Below, piece by piece: positions 37,735 through 46,941 of a stretch of DNA of 64,000 nucleotides. This DNA comes from Desulfosediminicola flagellatus (GTDB lineage: Bacteria > Desulfobacterota > Desulfobulbia > Desulfobulbales > Desulfocapsaceae): assembly GCF_005116655.2 (NCBI RefSeq), contig NZ_CP050698.1:2944501-3008500 (forward strand). Direction: 5' to 3'. The first letter of the stretch is position 1. Each line of letters starts with the position of its first letter. The notes beneath the pieces were generated by a model, which was not told the origin of the DNA, did no database searches, and saw only the letters and a list, made by a program, of their open reading frames with translations. The position numbers and the translations under genes are program-made.

Positions 37735-38317
37735 ACTCGTTGCACAGACCAGAACATGCAGAAGGTTTACAGGATCTCCAATTACCACTTCAACCCTGAT
37801 GAACCTCATTGAACTTGCGCGGCTATCAGGATCGGCAAGAAACGGTCAACCATGGCAATATAGCATCATCAATGATCAGCAAAGCTGCTGTGACATATTC
37901 CCTCACCTTGGCTGGGCCGGCTATTTAGCTGACTGGAAAGGTCCTGCTCCAGAAGAGCGTCCGACAGCATATATCTTGTGCCTTCTGAACCATGATCGGT
38001 TAAATGTCGCGGAAAAGCATGCCCATTTTGACTTGGGAATAGCTTCACAAAACATATTGCTAGGTGCCTGCGAGCAACACATTCTCGGTTGCAGAATTGG
38101 TGCATTTTCGCCTGAAATTACTCGAACATTCAACATCCCTGACAATCTCACCCTCGAACTCATAATCGCTCTCGGTGAACCGAAAGAAAAAATTGTGATT
38201 GAAGAAGCAAAAGATAAAAACGACATACAATACTGGAGAGATACTGACCAGATACACCACGTCCCCAAAAGACCACTCAAGGAACTTCTTGTAACGCTGG
38301 AAAGGACTACAGACTGA
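37721..38317 (+). CDS. Nitroreductase-family flavoprotein
   Basis: The ATG at 37721 is chosen, giving about 198 residues. It overlaps the 3' end of the DUF748 gene. FMN-binding motifs are visible: TCRRFTGSPI, ARLSGSARNGQPW (SxRNxQPW) and, near the end, LIIALGEPKEKIVIE. The family reduces nitro groups, quinones or flavins with NAD(P)H; the physiological substrate is unknown. Family assignment is good, function open. Confidence 0.85.
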   Translation: MTINKLVAQTRTCRRFTGSPITTSTLMNLIELARLSGSARNGQPWQYSIINDQQSCCDIFPHLGWAGYLADWKGPAPEERPTAYILCLLNHDRLNVAEKHAHFDLGIASQNILLGACEQHILGCRIGAFSPEITRTFNIPDNLTLELIIALGEPKEKIVIEEAKDKNDIQYWRDTDQIHHVPKRPLKELLVTLERTTD

Positions 38318-38328
38318 TTCTGTTTGGT

Positions 38329-38757
38329 ATGAAAATTCCCATAATTACCTTTGACCAGCTGCAAACCTTGCTGCAGTATCTTGCGGGGTTATCAGTAATC
38401 ACTTTCGTCTTGAGTCTTGTTTGTATCCCTCTACTTGTTTCACGCCTGCCTTGTGATTTCTTTTTGCGTTACAGTCCGGGAAGAAAAGCACTTCCGCGTG
38501 AAATCAGCGCTGGATATCTTGTTGTGTTGCTACTTAAAAACTTTCTTGGGTTAGCTCTTCTCTTTGCAGGAATTGCAATGCTCTTTCTCCCCGGCCAGGG
38601 GCTCATTACAATAATTCTCAGCTTCTCATTGATGAATTTCCCATATAAAAACCGTCTGATTTATGCTCTGATTAGAAGGCCATCTGTGCAGACCGGCCTG
38701 AACTGGATTAGAGAAAAAACTCGGCAACCACCATTTTCCTGGTCGTTTGATCATTGA
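38329..38757 (+). CDS. Small inner-membrane protein with PGQG motif
   Basis: This encodes 142 residues with two or three hydrophobic segments. The conserved-looking patch LFLPGQGLITIILSFSLMNFP is followed by RRPSVQTGLNWIREK, as in the PGPGW-type putative transmembrane proteins common in proteobacteria. Its job is not known. It follows the nitroreductase by 11 bases and its 3' end overlaps that of the convergent gene at 38751 by seven bases. Confidence 0.65.
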   Translation: MKIPIITFDQLQTLLQYLAGLSVITFVLSLVCIPLLVSRLPCDFFLRYSPGRKALPREISAGYLVVLLLKNFLGLALLFAGIAMLFLPGQGLITIILSFSLMNFPYKNRLIYALIRRPSVQTGLNWIREKTRQPPFSWSFDH

Positions 38758-39995
38758 CTCGAATTTTCAGTCATTGGGCTAAATGGTCGATAAAGTGGGT
38801 CACCGACAAGAACCATCTGCCATGAAATATAGGGTAAAGAGATCAGGTAACTTTCTCCAAGATTCATGTACCCTTGCGTGAGTGCACCAAAAAACACTTC
38901 AGGAAGAGGAAATCCCTGCACATAAGGCTCATAAACCGGCCCAATAGTAGCAGCAACACCTCTTTTTAACATCTGCATACACCAGACCTGGCTGTCTTCC
39001 TTTTTCAGTGTTGTACACTCTGCCGATGCTATGTGATACGCAACAGCTCCCTGCACCCATGTAAAGCTGTCCACATACTTGGCAAGGGAATACCAACCTG
39101 AATATAACGCAGCATTCGGAGCAGAACCCTCGGGAAATAGTGAACTGGATGAATCCAGCACAACTTTCATTCGCTGCTTCACCAAGGCAGCAGCCTTATG
39201 CAGTGAAGCGTCCCATAGAGCATATCCACTCAATTCTTTAGCGTGTTCTCCTGCTGGTTCCTTCCAACGTGCATCAAAATATGCTGTCCCTTCAAGCCCC
39301 TTCTTCTCCGTCGCTATTGCGTCATCTATAAGTCGATAAACGGTCTTTTCATCAGGCCCATCAAGCCTGCTCACCAATATGACATCATTTTTCCCAATTG
39401 TTTTGTTCGAATCATCCCTGCTTTGAAAGCCAACAAAATACGGATTTTCTATCCATGCTGACAACTCGTAATCTTCAAGCTTTACCAGCATGAGTTCAGA
39501 GTCAACTGCAGCCTTTTTATCGTTTCCACTTACATCTTTTATAAGATCTGTAATCAGCTTCAATCGTGACGGATCTTTATCGAGTTTTTTCTGTAGAATG
39601 CTCTGTTCTTTTTTAAGATCCTCGAGACGCTCTTTTACATCCCAACCGAGTTCAGGGGGGCGAACTTTGAGAGGAACTCCATAAATCAGTACCAACGCAT
39701 AAATATTAGACTTTCTTTCTAATGTGTCTATTTTTTTAACTATTTGTTTTTTAAGTTTATTATCAAACTCATCACGGTCCATTACCTCATCTAATGTAAG
39801 TGAGGTAACGAGCAGATTGTCTTTTGGTATTCCCCTGGCCTTCATATAGTACTTTGCTATATCAACGGCTCCGGACATCCTTTTGTTTACCACCACCAGC
39901 AGTTCATCAGCGGAAGCTGAGTAACAACTGGCAACACCGCTCAAGCAAAAAACAACAATTATGAGTGATATGAAAATCACTGATTTTATTCGCAT
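38751..39995 (-). CDS. TIGR03790-family exported protein
   Basis: The ATG at 39995 is preferred because GGAG lies six bases before it; an ATG six codons upstream has none. The product has about 414 residues with a signal peptide (MRIKSVIFISLIIVVFCLSG, then VASC, a possible lipobox). The core shows ELLVVVNKRMSGAVDIAKYY, ARGIPKDNL, LIYGVPLKVRPPE and a C-terminal YLISLPYISWQMVLVGDPLY. These are marks of TIGR03790, an uncharacterised family of secreted proteins found in Desulfobacterota, Planctomycetes and Verrucomicrobia. The fold recalls caspase/gingipain-like hydrolases, but no catalytic pair is confidently visible. Confidence 0.75.
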   Translation of the reverse strand: MRIKSVIFISLIIVVFCLSGVASCYSASADELLVVVNKRMSGAVDIAKYYMKARGIPKDNLLVTSLTLDEVMDRDEFDNKLKKQIVKKIDTLERKSNIYALVLIYGVPLKVRPPELGWDVKERLEDLKKEQSILQKKLDKDPSRLKLITDLIKDVSGNDKKAAVDSELMLVKLEDYELSAWIENPYFVGFQSRDDSNKTIGKNDVILVSRLDGPDEKTVYRLIDDAIATEKKGLEGTAYFDARWKEPAGEHAKELSGYALWDASLHKAAALVKQRMKVVLDSSSSLFPEGSAPNAALYSGWYSLAKYVDSFTWVQGAVAYHIASAECTTLKKEDSQVWCMQMLKRGVAATIGPVYEPYVQGFPLPEVFFGALTQGYMNLGESYLISLPYISWQMVLVGDPLYRPFSPMTENSSQ

Positions 39996-40144
39996 ACGTT
40001 CTCCAATATTCATCTGCCGGGAAAGATGAAAAAAAAATCATCCATTTTTAATTTCATGAGATATACTAACACATATATTCATTATGCTTTTAGTTGTAGG
40101 CCTTATCATCATATCTTCATATACACATAGAAATATCATCACTT

Positions 40145-41629
40145 ATGATCGAAATTAAACAGGATATCGACAGACTTCTTCATAATCAGAGAAATCTCCT
40201 TGATGTAATGCAAGAGATGGTTCTACTCGTTCATGGAGGCGATAAGATCGAATACATGAACCCTAGTGCCATAAGCTTCTTCGGTGATATCAGAAATAAT
40301 CACAAAAAGATCAACGCTGACAAAAACAAAAATCCGGCATCAGAACTTTTCTCGATTATTCATAGAGCAATTGAGCAGGATATGGTTGGGGTGCACAAAG
40401 AAATCACGATTAACGATGCATTCCTGGAATTCATACTTGCACCATTTGAAGGCTACAAGGGAGACAGACTTCACTGGCTGTTTCTTCGTGATATTACCCG
40501 TACAAAATCAAATATTGAGTCGATTCATGATTTCCAGAACAGCATGGAATCGATTCTCAATGATGAGATTAATGAGTTAAAAGACAGAGACCGCGTTCGA
40601 GAATCATTAGCAAGCGAGAAAAATTACCTCAACGACAAGTTCAATAATTTTTTCGAAGAAGGAACAATGGTTGGCTCAAGTAAATCATTGCGTCAACTTC
40701 GCGAAATGGTGCGTCGGGTCGCCAAATCCGATGCTACAATTCTCATAACAGGTGAATCCGGGACTGGTAAGGAACTTGTCGCTAACATGATTCGTGAATC
40801 AAGCGATCGTAACAGAAAGCCGTTTCTGAAAATTAATTGTAATACAATCAACGATTCTATCCTGGAAAGTGATCTCTTCGGTTATGAAAAGGGTGCGTTC
40901 ACAGGTGCGGATTCTCAACGACACGGGAAATTTGAGGTTGTAGATGGAGGAACTATTTTCCTCGATGAGATCGGCGATATCAGCCCACGAATGCAGGCTG
41001 CATTACTACGAGTTCTGCAAGACGGAGAAATCATTCGGGTTGGCGGAAATACACCTATCCAAATTGATGTACGGATAATAGCAGCTACCAACAATGATTT
41101 GCCTAAAGCCGTTCAGGATGGCAGCTTTCGCCTGGATCTGTTTTACCGACTGAACATCATTAATATTTCGATTCCGCCATTACGTAGTCGTAAAGAGGAT
41201 ATTATTGATCTTGTCAGCCATTTTATCAGGCGATACAGAAGAGCATTTAAAAAAGATATCAATTTTCTCCCTCAAAGTGTTATTGACAGGCTGATTAAAC
41301 ACGATTGGCCAGGTAACGTCAGAGAATTAGAGAATGTTATACAACGCTCAATCCTTATGTCTAAATCTAATGTGATCACTGAAAATGATCTTTTTTTCGA
41401 TAATCCCTTAGAAAAAATCAACTCAACAGATGAGATATCTTATCTGCACAGATTGGATGGGATGCCACTGAAAAACATGTTGGCAGAAGTTGAGCGAGAA
41501 ATAATTTCCTATGCTTTAGCAAAAAATAAAGGTAATGTCGCAACAACTGCTGAACAGCTTAAAATTGGAAAAACAGCGTTTTACGATAAAATGAAGAGAT
41601 ACGACATATCTCCTAAAGAACATAAATAA
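40145..41629 (+). CDS. Sigma-54-dependent transcription activator with N-terminal PAS-like domain
   Basis: This encodes 494 residues. Residues 1-130 are PAS-like (LDVMQEMVLLVHGGDKIEYM), then comes a coiled-coil linker. The AAA+ domain has Walker A GESGTGKE (about residue 203), the sigma-54 contact loop GAFTGA (about 250), Walker B GGTIFLDEIGD and R-fingers in the FYRLNIINISIPPLRSRKED region. A Fis-type helix-turn-helix lies at the C-terminus (NVATTAEQLKIGKTAFYDKM). It has no receiver domain, so it senses a signal directly or through a partner. It may act on promoters such as the one at 5351, though no evidence links them. Confidence 0.92.
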   Translation: MIEIKQDIDRLLHNQRNLLDVMQEMVLLVHGGDKIEYMNPSAISFFGDIRNNHKKINADKNKNPASELFSIIHRAIEQDMVGVHKEITINDAFLEFILAPFEGYKGDRLHWLFLRDITRTKSNIESIHDFQNSMESILNDEINELKDRDRVRESLASEKNYLNDKFNNFFEEGTMVGSSKSLRQLREMVRRVAKSDATILITGESGTGKELVANMIRESSDRNRKPFLKINCNTINDSILESDLFGYEKGAFTGADSQRHGKFEVVDGGTIFLDEIGDISPRMQAALLRVLQDGEIIRVGGNTPIQIDVRIIAATNNDLPKAVQDGSFRLDLFYRLNIINISIPPLRSRKEDIIDLVSHFIRRYRRAFKKDINFLPQSVIDRLIKHDWPGNVRELENVIQRSILMSKSNVITENDLFFDNPLEKINSTDEISYLHRLDGMPLKNMLAEVEREIISYALAKNKGNVATTAEQLKIGKTAFYDKMKRYDISPKEHK

Positions 41630-41721
41630 CGATTGCCAGGCCCAAGTATTGCAAAGGTGCTTTACGTACTTGCAATTATGCAACCAAACCAATCGTCATA
41701 AAAACTCATCGTAAAAATATT

Positions 41722-41946
41722 ATGATCTGCCCTTACTGGTCAAGTCAACAAAACCGATGTCGAGCACAAGCCCATGGCCTACTAATTCCATTGGATATGC
41801 ACGTCATAAGCTATTGCACATCCATACGCCACACAGATTGTCCTCATTATAGATCCTGTACCATCACCCCAGATGAGAATCCAATGAAGGAACCTGATAA
41901 TTCATCACCAGACAAAACTCCAATTAATCAAAAAAAAGATAATTGA
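41722..41946 (+). CDS. Small cysteine-rich protein, probable metal-binding
   Basis: This encodes 74 residues. Cysteines stand at positions 3, 13, 32, 40 and 46 in the pattern CPYWSSQQNRC...YC....DCPHYRSC. This resembles from memory small conserved proteins found in Desulfobacterota. The spacing suggests a zinc or iron-sulfur site. The tail is hydrophilic and disordered. It follows the sigma-54 activator by about 90 bases on the same strand. Function unknown. Confidence 0.55.
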   Translation: MICPYWSSQQNRCRAQAHGLLIPLDMHVISYCTSIRHTDCPHYRSCTITPDENPMKEPDNSSPDKTPINQKKDN

Positions 41947-42046
41947 TATGTATGGGTGTGAGGATTAAGGATGTATTTTTAGCACAAGTACAGCTTGAAA
42001 GACTACGCCCCCCGGCTATTTAACTTTCATCCACCTCATACTATTA

Positions 42047-43603
42047 TCAGTTTACAGCCTCCCCGCGCACCAACCATACAAGCAGTAACACAGGTATACC
42101 TATACAGGCAGTCATCAAGAAAAATGACTCGTACCCTATAGCTGTTGATATAGTTCCCGAGTATCCGCCGAACAGCTTTGGAAACAACGTCATGACCGAT
42201 GAAAATATTGCATACTGAACCGCTGTAAAAGATACATTTGTAAGCGATGATAAAAAGGCAAGAAACGCTGTAACTGCAATACCACCGCTGAGGTTGTCGG
42301 CCACAATCACCATAATAAGCATGGATACGCTGGCACCTGTTTTGGCCAGGAGTATAAAGAGCAGGTTAGTGAGCGAAGATAAAAGTGCCCCCACAAAAAG
42401 AATTTTATTCACTCCGTAACGCATGGTCAGCACCCCGCCACCAAGTCCACCAATCAGGGTAACGATCAGCCCGAACGTTTTCGAAACAGCTCCTATCTGA
42501 GGCTTAGAAAAGCCTACATCGAAATAAAACACATTGGAAATTACGCCAAGTACGATATCGGATATCCGATAAAATCCTACAAGCAACAAAAGGATAATGG
42601 CTATTCTCAGGCTATACCTACTGAAAAAATCCATTACCGGAAGTACATACGTCTGATTAACCAAATGCTTATCTACCAGTTTCACCTTAACGAGTGTAAT
42701 AGCTACTATGCCAGCAACAAGAACAGCAACTGCGAATCGTAATACCTCAACACAAAATCCGACAAATTTTTCTGATAATGGGGCAATTGATGCGACACCT
42801 GTTTTCACTGCCTCAGCAATGTCACCTGAATGAAAGAAGGTCAGAGCAAAAGAGGCACTAACCACAAAGAACAAACCTAAAATCTGAGCGTATTGTCTTG
42901 CTGAAAAATTATGCGAAATTCGATCTTTGGAAATTTGCGGTTCTGGAATAACAAGGGTAGTAATCACTCCTATCAGCATAACCGCTGCCATTACTAAATA
43001 GGTCGATCTCCAGGCAACATAGCTGTATGCCGCTGCACTCGTACCAAACCATGTAGAGACATACAGAGACCCCGCACCTGCAACCACCATGGCAAGGCGA
43101 TACCCGGTAAAGTACATCGATGCCAACAGTGCCTGCCTTGAAATGCCGGCACTTTCTATTCTATATGCATCAATAACAATATCCTGCGTAGCTGATGTAA
43201 AACCAAGCATAACTGCAGCACAGGCCATGTATGTAAGACTATTTTCTGACGCTGCCGGATCAACTAATGCCATCCAGCAAATGGCCACAATAATTGACAG
43301 CTGTGAAAAAAGTATCCAGCTTCTTCTTCGCCCCAGCATTCTGGTCAAATACGGGATAGGGAGTAGATCAACCAGTGGTGCCCATATAAATTTAAATGAA
43401 TACCCTAGCCCTGCCCAACTGAAAAATGTTACTGCTGATCTACTGATATCGGCTTCCCGTAACCACAAAGAAAGCGTAGAGAAAATTAACAGAATAGGAA
43501 GTCCAGCAGAAAACCCAAGAAATAGCATTCTCACAGAAGTTGGATGTACCCAGGAAGTAAACGCTTCCTTCCAGCTTGGTTTTTCACCAATTTGTTGGCT
43601 CAT
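42047..43603 (-). CDS. ampG: AmpG-like muropeptide permease (MFS)
   Basis: This encodes 518 residues with about 12-14 membrane segments. The start of the first helix (SVRMLFLGFSAGLPILLIFS) and the stretch SFKFIWAPLVDLLPIPYLTR are the hallmark of AmpG. AmpG brings anhydromuropeptides from the periplasm into the cytoplasm during cell-wall recycling. The extra loop and helices in the middle (about residues 240-330) match the longer AmpG forms. mpl, amgK and murU lie elsewhere in the window, which supports a recycling role. It stands alone on the minus strand. Confidence 0.85.
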   Translation of the reverse strand: MSQQIGEKPSWKEAFTSWVHPTSVRMLFLGFSAGLPILLIFSTLSLWLREADISRSAVTFFSWAGLGYSFKFIWAPLVDLLPIPYLTRMLGRRRSWILFSQLSIIVAICWMALVDPAASENSLTYMACAAVMLGFTSATQDIVIDAYRIESAGISRQALLASMYFTGYRLAMVVAGAGSLYVSTWFGTSAAAYSYVAWRSTYLVMAAVMLIGVITTLVIPEPQISKDRISHNFSARQYAQILGLFFVVSASFALTFFHSGDIAEAVKTGVASIAPLSEKFVGFCVEVLRFAVAVLVAGIVAITLVKVKLVDKHLVNQTYVLPVMDFFSRYSLRIAIILLLLVGFYRISDIVLGVISNVFYFDVGFSKPQIGAVSKTFGLIVTLIGGLGGGVLTMRYGVNKILFVGALLSSLTNLLFILLAKTGASVSMLIMVIVADNLSGGIAVTAFLAFLSSLTNVSFTAVQYAIFSSVMTLFPKLFGGYSGTISTAIGYESFFLMTACIGIPVLLLVWLVRGEAVN

Positions 43604-43819
43604 TCTTGTCTTTTCCTTGTATTACGATTATGGTGTCAATTTTCTCAGCAAGGACAATTGAATAGCACCTTTACGCTTATCAAGCATAGAGGAATCAAAC
43701 AACTTTAAGCTGTTCCTTTTCTTGCATCTGAGCAGTGTTGCAATATAATAACTCATACGGGATATTCCCGAATTACTTAATAAACGTTTTTCGAACTGTC
43801 CAGCCCCAGTCCATTTAAA

Positions 43820-45289
43820 ATGACTATACGAATCTATAACACCCTTACTGGTAAGAAAGAGCCCCTTAAACCGATAGAGCCGAATCATGTAAAGCTTTAT
43901 GTCTGTGGCATCACATCATACGACTACTGCCATATCGGTCATGCACGATCTTCTCTTGCCTTTGATATGATTGTCAAATATCTGCGATATCGTGATTACA
44001 AAGTAACCTTCGTCAGAAACTTCACTGATATCGACGACAAAATCATTAAACGAGCAGCCGAACAGAATACCACTTCAAGTGAACTCGCCAATAGATTTAT
44101 TGACGAGTTTTATATCGATATGGACAAACTCGGCATTGATCGCCCGGATGTTGAACCAAAAGCAACTGAGCATATCCCTGAAATGGTCGCAATTATTTCG
44201 GAATTGATCGAAAAGGGAATGGCATATCAATCCGGCAACGATGTCTATTATGCTGTCGACAGTTTCCCTGAATACGGAAAACTCTCAGGCCGCAATCTTG
44301 AGGACATGCAGGCCGGCGCCAGAATTTCTGTTAATGAAATGAAAACCAATCCTATGGATTTCGTTCTTTGGAAAGGTTCAAAACCAGGCGAACCCAAGTG
44401 GGAAAGCCCATGGGGAGACGGCAGACCTGGCTGGCATATCGAATGTTCAGCGATGAGCCGTAAATACTTTGGTAAGACCTTTGATATCCATGGCGGTGGT
44501 AAAGATCTTATTTTCCCGCATCATGAAAATGAGATTGCCCAGAGTGAAGGCGCAAACTGCTGTCAGTTCGTTAATACCTGGATTCATCACGGCTTTGTCA
44601 CTATTCGTGATGAAAAAATGTCAAAATCCCTCAACAATTTTTTGACTATCAGAGATCTTCTTGAGCATTATCATCCTGAGATTCTCAGGTTTTTTGTATT
44701 TTCTACTCAGTACAGAAACCCACTCGACTTCTCAGAAACTGCAATGCAGGATGCTACTGCCGGCCTTGAGAGATTGTATTCATGCATCAGCAACATTGAC
44801 GCAATCACTACTAACGGGACAGCAGAAACCGCACCGATTGCTTCTGCCAAAGATCACCAGAAGCTTGAATCCATGAAAGATCGTTTTCAGCAGGCGATGG
44901 ATAACGATTTTAATACTGCACAGGCACAGTCAATTCTCTTTGATGCTGTTAAAATCTTAAACAGAATTTCCAGAGAACTCTCCTCAGCACCCGCAGTTAA
45001 AGATATTGCTCTGCTTCGCACAAGTCGTGCGACCATGAAAGAACTTGGGGCAATAATGGGGCTTTTAAAAGAAGATGCAGCCACATTCCTCAGTAATCAA
45101 AAGCAGAAGATGCTCTCAGGCCTCGATATCGATGAAGCTGCAATACAAAAGTATATTGAAGAACGTCGACAGGCCCGTGCTGAGAAAAACTGGAGTCGCA
45201 GCGATGAAATTCGCGACGAACTCCTTGCCCATAACATTGAATTAAAGGACGGTGCAGACGGCACTTCCTGGACAGTCAAGCGTAGCTAA
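43820..45289 (+). CDS. cysS: Cysteinyl-tRNA synthetase
   Basis: This 489-residue class I aminoacyl-tRNA synthetase is full length. The HIGH motif is at residues 38-41 with zinc ligand Cys29 just before it (LYVCGITSYDYCHIGH). KMSKS is at 266-270. GWHIECSAMS and FPHHENEIAQSE are family-specific zinc and substrate sites. It charges tRNA-Cys with cysteine. It is probably expressed from its own promoter in the 216-base gap behind the divergent ampG. Confidence 0.97.
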   Translation: MTIRIYNTLTGKKEPLKPIEPNHVKLYVCGITSYDYCHIGHARSSLAFDMIVKYLRYRDYKVTFVRNFTDIDDKIIKRAAEQNTTSSELANRFIDEFYIDMDKLGIDRPDVEPKATEHIPEMVAIISELIEKGMAYQSGNDVYYAVDSFPEYGKLSGRNLEDMQAGARISVNEMKTNPMDFVLWKGSKPGEPKWESPWGDGRPGWHIECSAMSRKYFGKTFDIHGGGKDLIFPHHENEIAQSEGANCCQFVNTWIHHGFVTIRDEKMSKSLNNFLTIRDLLEHYHPEILRFFVFSTQYRNPLDFSETAMQDATAGLERLYSCISNIDAITTNGTAETAPIASAKDHQKLESMKDRFQQAMDNDFNTAQAQSILFDAVKILNRISRELSSAPAVKDIALLRTSRATMKELGAIMGLLKEDAATFLSNQKQKMLSGLDIDEAAIQKYIEERRQARAEKNWSRSDEIRDELLAHNIELKDGADGTSWTVKRS

Positions 45290-45303
45290 TCCCACATTTT
45301 TAT

Positions 45304-45332
45304 CCTGTGGAGCAATTATTATGCTCCACAGG
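45304..45332. terminator. Hairpin after cysS
   Basis: CCTGTGGAGCA and TGCTCCACAGG form a perfect 11-bp stem with a 7-base loop, 15 bases after the stop. There is no T run downstream, so termination would be weak or factor-assisted. Confidence 0.5.
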
Positions 45333-45473
45333 GTGAGAAATTCGTCGTAAAATCTGCTATCATATCCTTTATAGGGTTTGTTGCCCCTCATTAATCGTCT
45401 GCCACACTGGTTTGCTAGTCGTATAGCAATCTCATTATCTGTTTTTTTGTTTTCTGCTTTAACGAGGGATCTC

Positions 45474-46280
45474 ATGATCAGACAGCCTGCAGTAGCCGAT
45501 CGTTTCTATCCCGGCAGCAGTACCATACTCTCCCGCACAATCGCGCAACTCCTGCCACCTCAATCAACTACCACCGCCAAGAAGGCCTTAGCGGCAATCT
45601 CGCCCCATGCAGGATACATGTATTCTGGCCCTGTCGCCGCAGAGACCCTTGGAGCAATCGCAATTCCGGAAACTGTAATTATCCTCGGCCTGAATCACCA
45701 CGGGCAGGGAGACCCTATTGCGCTCTCACAGGCGACGTGGAAAATGCCTATGGGCGAAGTTAAGGTCAATCACGACCTTGCAACCTTGTTATTGTATAAC
45801 GGCAGTCCTGTCACCCATGACGAACTTGCACATCAGGTAGAGCATTCTGTTGAGGTTCAGGTACCATTTCTTCAGGCGCTTCAACCAAACCTTTCGATTA
45901 TCCCTATCGTGATCTCACACATATCGTATCAGATGTGTGAGGAACTTGGTGCCACCATTGCCGGAGCAATTACCACATATGGAAAAGATGTTCTGATAGT
46001 TGCTTCAAGCGATATGACACATTATGAGTCTCGAGAGGATGCCACGGAAAAAGATTCTCGCGTACTACGAATCATAGAAAAACTTAATCCGAGGTCAATG
46101 TATGACACTGTACACCAGCAAAGAATCTCCATGTGCGGAGTTATCCCTGTCACAGTTGCAATTATTGCCGCAAAAACGCTGGGTGCCAAAAAGGCTGAAC
46201 TTATTCGGTATACAGACTCAGGTGAAGTTTCAGGTGACACTGATCAGGTTGTCGGATACGCCGGTGTAATTATTTCATGA
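45474..46280 (+). CDS. amrB: MEMO1-family protein, AmmeMemoRadiSam system protein B
   Basis: The ATG at 45474 is chosen because the family begins with IRQPAVADRFYPG; an upstream ATG in the same frame only adds unrelated sequence. The product has 268 residues. Conserved metal-site motifs are visible: SPHAGYMYSGP, LGLNHHGQGDPIAL, VEHSVEVQVPFLQ and MCGVIPV. In many bacteria this protein occurs with an AMMECR1 protein and a radical SAM enzyme; those are not in the window. The biochemical role of the system is not settled. Confidence 0.92.
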   Translation: MIRQPAVADRFYPGSSTILSRTIAQLLPPQSTTTAKKALAAISPHAGYMYSGPVAAETLGAIAIPETVIILGLNHHGQGDPIALSQATWKMPMGEVKVNHDLATLLLYNGSPVTHDELAHQVEHSVEVQVPFLQALQPNLSIIPIVISHISYQMCEELGATIAGAITTYGKDVLIVASSDMTHYESREDATEKDSRVLRIIEKLNPRSMYDTVHQQRISMCGVIPVTVAIIAAKTLGAKKAELIRYTDSGEVSGDTDQVVGYAGVIIS

Positions 46281-46309
46281 TCTTTATCATCTTTTTATTC
46301 GATTTTTTC

Positions 46310-46338
46310 TTGACACCAAATCCGATTTACTCTATATA
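46310..46338 (+). promoter_or_regulatory. Sigma-70 promoter of the tRNA-Gln gene
   Basis: A perfect -35 box TTGACA (46310-46315) is separated by exactly 17 bases from TATATA (46333-46338). The tRNA starts about 27 bases after the -10 box. Confidence 0.85.
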
Positions 46339-46365
46339 TCTCCGGACCTGAGCGACACACACCAC

Positions 46366-46439
46366 TGGGAGATGGTCTAATGGCAAGACAGCGGACTCTG
46401 ACTCCGCTTATCAAGGTTCGAATCCTTGTCTCCCAGCCA
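46366..46439 (+). tRNA. tRNA-Gln (anticodon CTG)
   Basis: All four stems fold: acceptor TGGGAGA/TCTCCCA, D-stem GTCT/AGAC, anticodon stem GCGGA/TCCGC with loop CTCTGAC, and T-stem CAAGG/CCTTG with loop TTCGAAT. The anticodon CTG reads CAG codons. CCA is encoded at 46437-46439. It is a single-gene unit with its own promoter and terminator. Confidence 0.97.
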
Positions 46440-46445
46440 TATATA

Positions 46446-46482
46446 AAAACGGCCCGTATCGAATTTCGATACGGGCCGTTTT
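46446..46482 (+). terminator. Terminator after tRNA-Gln
   Basis: AAAACGGCCCGTATCGAA and its exact inverted copy form an 18-bp stem with a single-base centre, ending in TTTT and then a T-rich stretch. Confidence 0.92.
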
Positions 46483-46664
46483 GCTTTTTATGCTTGAGGT
46501 TTTCTCAATCAATCTTTTCTTAACACTACCCGAATCCCCCCCCAAAGTACATACCTCCAAGCCGGTAGACTAATCAGCCAAAGTAAAGATGGCAAAAAAC
46601 GCATGATTACCTTAAAAGTATCTATCAGAAGAGATGGCTTGACCGGTTATTTCTTTCCAAACTT

Positions 46665-46723
46665 GCGCCTCTGCCGCTCTCATGACGAATTGGCCTTCTT
46701 CACTCGGCAGAGGCGCTTTTTTT
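46665..46723 (+). terminator. Terminator-like hairpin in the leader of the mpl operon
   Basis: GCGCCTCTGCCG (46665-46676) and CGGCAGAGGCGC (46705-46716) form a perfect 12-bp stem followed by seven T residues. It lies about 28 bases before the start at 46751 and has no gene upstream except the already terminated tRNA. It may therefore act as a leader attenuator for the mpl operon, or end an unseen short transcript. Confidence 0.65.
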
Positions 46724-46750
46724 ATCAATCTTCCTGCTTGCGAGATATCC

Positions 46751-46939
46751 ATGACCTCACAAAATTCCAAGGAAAAAAACACAGAGCACGTTACATCTGT
46801 TTCTGATGAAACTATCCTCAAAATTTCAAAAGAGATCGCTGTTAAATTTATTGAGGTGGGCAGAATAACTCCAGCCTCATTCAACGAACAATTCAGCGAG
46901 ATCTACACTTCCATAGCATCAACAGTCAGGAAAAACTAA
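46751..46939 (+). CDS. Small conserved-looking helical protein upstream of mpl
   Basis: This encodes 62 residues from ATG 46751. An in-frame ATG further up would run through the terminator-like hairpin and is rejected. The product is a hydrophilic N-terminus followed by two amphipathic helices (ILKISKEIAVKFIEVGRITP and FNEQFSEIYTSIASTVRK). I do not recognise the family; it faintly recalls the N-terminal part of MucR/Ros-type regulators. It ends two bases before mpl, so the two are co-transcribed and likely coupled. Confidence 0.6.
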   Translation: MTSQNSKEKNTEHVTSVSDETILKISKEIAVKFIEVGRITPASFNEQFSEIYTSIASTVRKN

Positions 46940-46941
46940 CC

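Noticed and set aside
46603..46806. 67-codon frame across the terminator-like hairpin
   Set aside because: It runs through a strong 12-bp stem and T run and overlaps the better-supported 62-residue gene.
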